The notes beneath the pieces are model-generated. The model was not told where the DNA came from and searched no databases. It saw only the letters and a program-made list of their open reading frames with translations. A stretch of 8,403 nucleotides of DNA, taken from DATMNI01 sp035570275. GTDB taxonomy: Bacteria; Acidobacteriota; Terriglobia; Bryobacterales; Bryobacteraceae. Positions within the stretch are counted from its first letter, which is position 1. Every line of letters starts with the position of its first letter. The stretch covers positions 1 to 8,403 of the forward strand of contig DATMNI010000445.1 of NCBI GenBank assembly GCA_035570275.1. Direction: 5' to 3'. This document shows, in pieces, positions 7,787 to 8,403 of the stretch. The position numbers and the translations under genes are program-made.

Positions 7787-7853
7787 GGTGCATTATAGCG
7801 CGCGCATGTAGCACTGGAGAGGGTGAGACAGTAGTGGGACAGACCATCGTCTT
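7787..7853. other. Intergenic region: promoter of the Asp-box gene and 5' exon of the intron
   Basis: These 67 bases hold the TATAAT box near 7792 and, at their right end, the intron's 5' exon flank ending CATCGTCTT. GTGGGACAG at 7834-7842 resembles GTGGGGCAG at 4386-4394 at the edge of the palindromic repeat. No small gene is seen here. Confidence 0.5.
7792..7797 (-). promoter_or_regulatory. -10 element of the Asp-box gene, leaderless-type spacing
   Basis: The minus strand has a perfect TATAAT ending five bases before the ATG at 7786. A start of transcription about seven bases downstream falls at or next to the initiation codon. There is no purine-rich ribosome site upstream of the ATG, which agrees with a leaderless mRNA. 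No good -35 hexamer is seen; the 17-base position (7815-7820) reads TCTCCA, matching three of six. Confidence 0.6.
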
Positions 7854-8253
7854 GTGTGCTCAGTATGATTTGGATTCAAGGGGTGAAAGTCCCCCATGGA
7901 CCGTGATGACCGGAACCATCCGTCTAGGCAAGGGTGGCTTCCGCAAGGGGGATCTGAAGAAAGCCGACGACGAAATCGCGGATTCGACGCACAGGAAGCG
8001 GATACGAGGCCTGCTCAGCGTGGGTAAACCGGCAAGCGACGGCGACGCCCAATAGCCATCCAGAACGCTGGGGGGTAAATCCGACGAGCCCGCGAGAAGA
8101 AGACACGTCTTACCTGAGTCTGAGGAGATCTCCGTTCTGGTCCGCCACACCGGACTACCGCGGCAGCAATGCAACGGGACAGGGACGGAGAAGTCAGCAG
8201 AGGCCATAGTAGCCCAACCGGGCGAAGGGCTGAATCGTTTAATGCAAGGAGCA
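7854..8253 (+). mobile_element. Group II intron, 5' ribozyme fragment (3' part lost)
   Basis: The sequence starts with GTGTG, fitting the GTGYG 5' end of group II introns, followed by the hairpin GGGGTGAAAGTCCCC (7880-7894) characteristic of bacterial intron domain I. Further on, GAAGTCAGCAGAGGCCATAG (8190-8209) and the GGGCGAAGGGCTGAAT run (8220-8235) match the stretch usually found just before the intron-encoded reverse transcriptase. An AAGGAG at 8246-8251 and ATGs at 8242 and 8254 sit where that gene would begin, but no reverse-transcriptase sequence follows. Domain V, domain VI and the 3' splice site are absent from the window, so this copy cannot splice or move as seen. It is inserted 67 bases upstream of the Asp-box gene, on the opposite strand. 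The intron identity is well supported; the class is not assigned. The right boundary is uncertain by several bases. Confidence 0.85.
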
Positions 8254-8403
8254 ATGACGTTTATTCTTCTCCAACTGCTCTTCCGCCAAGGCGAACATCT
8301 CTTCGCTCACCAGCGCAGGCACCGGAACCTCAATCCACTCCGTGCGGGGCCGCTCATGCCCACCCACGTCGCGACTCGGCAAGGCTTTCCGTTGGCGGAG
8401 GGG
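8239..8403 (-). pseudogene. Large serine recombinase remnant, truncated at its 3' end by the intron junction
   Basis: The minus-strand frame open at the right edge gives 54 residues ending in a TAA at 8241-8239. The segment RPRTEWIEVPVPALVSEE followed by MFALAEEQLEKNKRH is the Recombinase-domain segment of large serine recombinases (site-specific recombinases related to resolvase and phage integrases), where a WIxIPVPAIVSEELF-type motif precedes a helix ending in ERN. In intact proteins the zinc-ribbon and coiled-coil parts follow. Here homology stops after KRH (about 8254) and the last residues CSLH are read from antisense intron sequence. The catalytic serine domain would lie outside the window to the right. 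The gene is therefore broken at its 3' end and its product, if made, would lack the DNA-binding C-terminus. Confidence 0.8.

Noticed and set aside
6663..7847. 394-residue minus-strand open frame overlapping the Asp-box gene
   Set aside because: It is another frame of the same strand with low-complexity Arg/Gly composition and no family features; the Asp-box frame explains the sequence.
7690..8055. 121-residue plus-strand frame crossing from the Asp-box gene into the intron
   Set aside because: It joins antisense signal-peptide codons with structured intron RNA sequence and has no protein-like features.
7860..8235. A riboswitch or other regulatory RNA in front of a gene
   Set aside because: The conserved strings match group II intron domain I and the run before the reverse transcriptase gene, and no plus-strand gene follows.
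8254..8403. Open plus-strand frame after the intron that could pass for an intron-encoded protein
   Set aside because: Its translation shows no reverse transcriptase features, while the opposite strand gives an unmistakable serine recombinase segment.

Overview
The window is GC-rich chromosomal DNA of bacterial type, very probably from an Acidobacteria lineage (Solibacter/Bryobacter-like). The evidence is the gene set: an acidobacterial-type PadR regulator translationally coupled to two tandem large permeases of the ADOP family (acidobacterial duplicated orphan permease), next to a large secreted Asp-box (BNR/VPS10-like) protein with Gly-rich RGG strings. The taxonomic call is an inference from gene families; no rRNA is present.

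Layout. All intact genes are on the minus strand, so transcription reads from right to left. From about 7797 to 4538 there is a single large gene for an exported 1082-residue beta-propeller protein. It has a perfect TATAAT only five bases before its ATG, which suggests a leaderless or nearly leaderless mRNA. A 159-base imperfect inverted repeat built of smaller palindromes (4379-4537) lies directly after its stop codon and separates it from the next unit. That unit is PadR (4327-3986), ADOP-2 (3989-1314, GTGA overlap with PadR) and ADOP-1 (1312 to beyond the left edge, one base after the ADOP-2 stop). A candidate sigma70 promoter precedes PadR, with its -10 element inside a palindrome, which suits autoregulation. 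No ABC ATPase is encoded in the visible part of this operon, as expected for orphan permeases. The two ADOP proteins are clear tandem paralogues.

The right end (7854-8403) is a mobile-DNA scar. It starts with the 5' ribozyme part of a group II intron on the plus strand (GTGTG start, GGGGTGAAAGTCCCC hairpin, the conserved run near 8190-8235). The intron stops close to where its reverse transcriptase gene should begin. There it is fused to the remnant of a large serine recombinase gene on the minus strand, which runs in from beyond the right edge. Neither part is complete: no reverse transcriptase, domain V or domain VI is visible. The intron lies only 67 bases upstream of the Asp-box gene and therefore flanks its promoter.

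The most unusual items are the intron/recombinase chimera, the compound palindromic repeat, the possible relationship between that repeat and the intron insertion site, and the leaderless-type promoter. The protein-coding genes themselves belong to known families. I see no CRISPR array, tRNA, rRNA or complete defence system.
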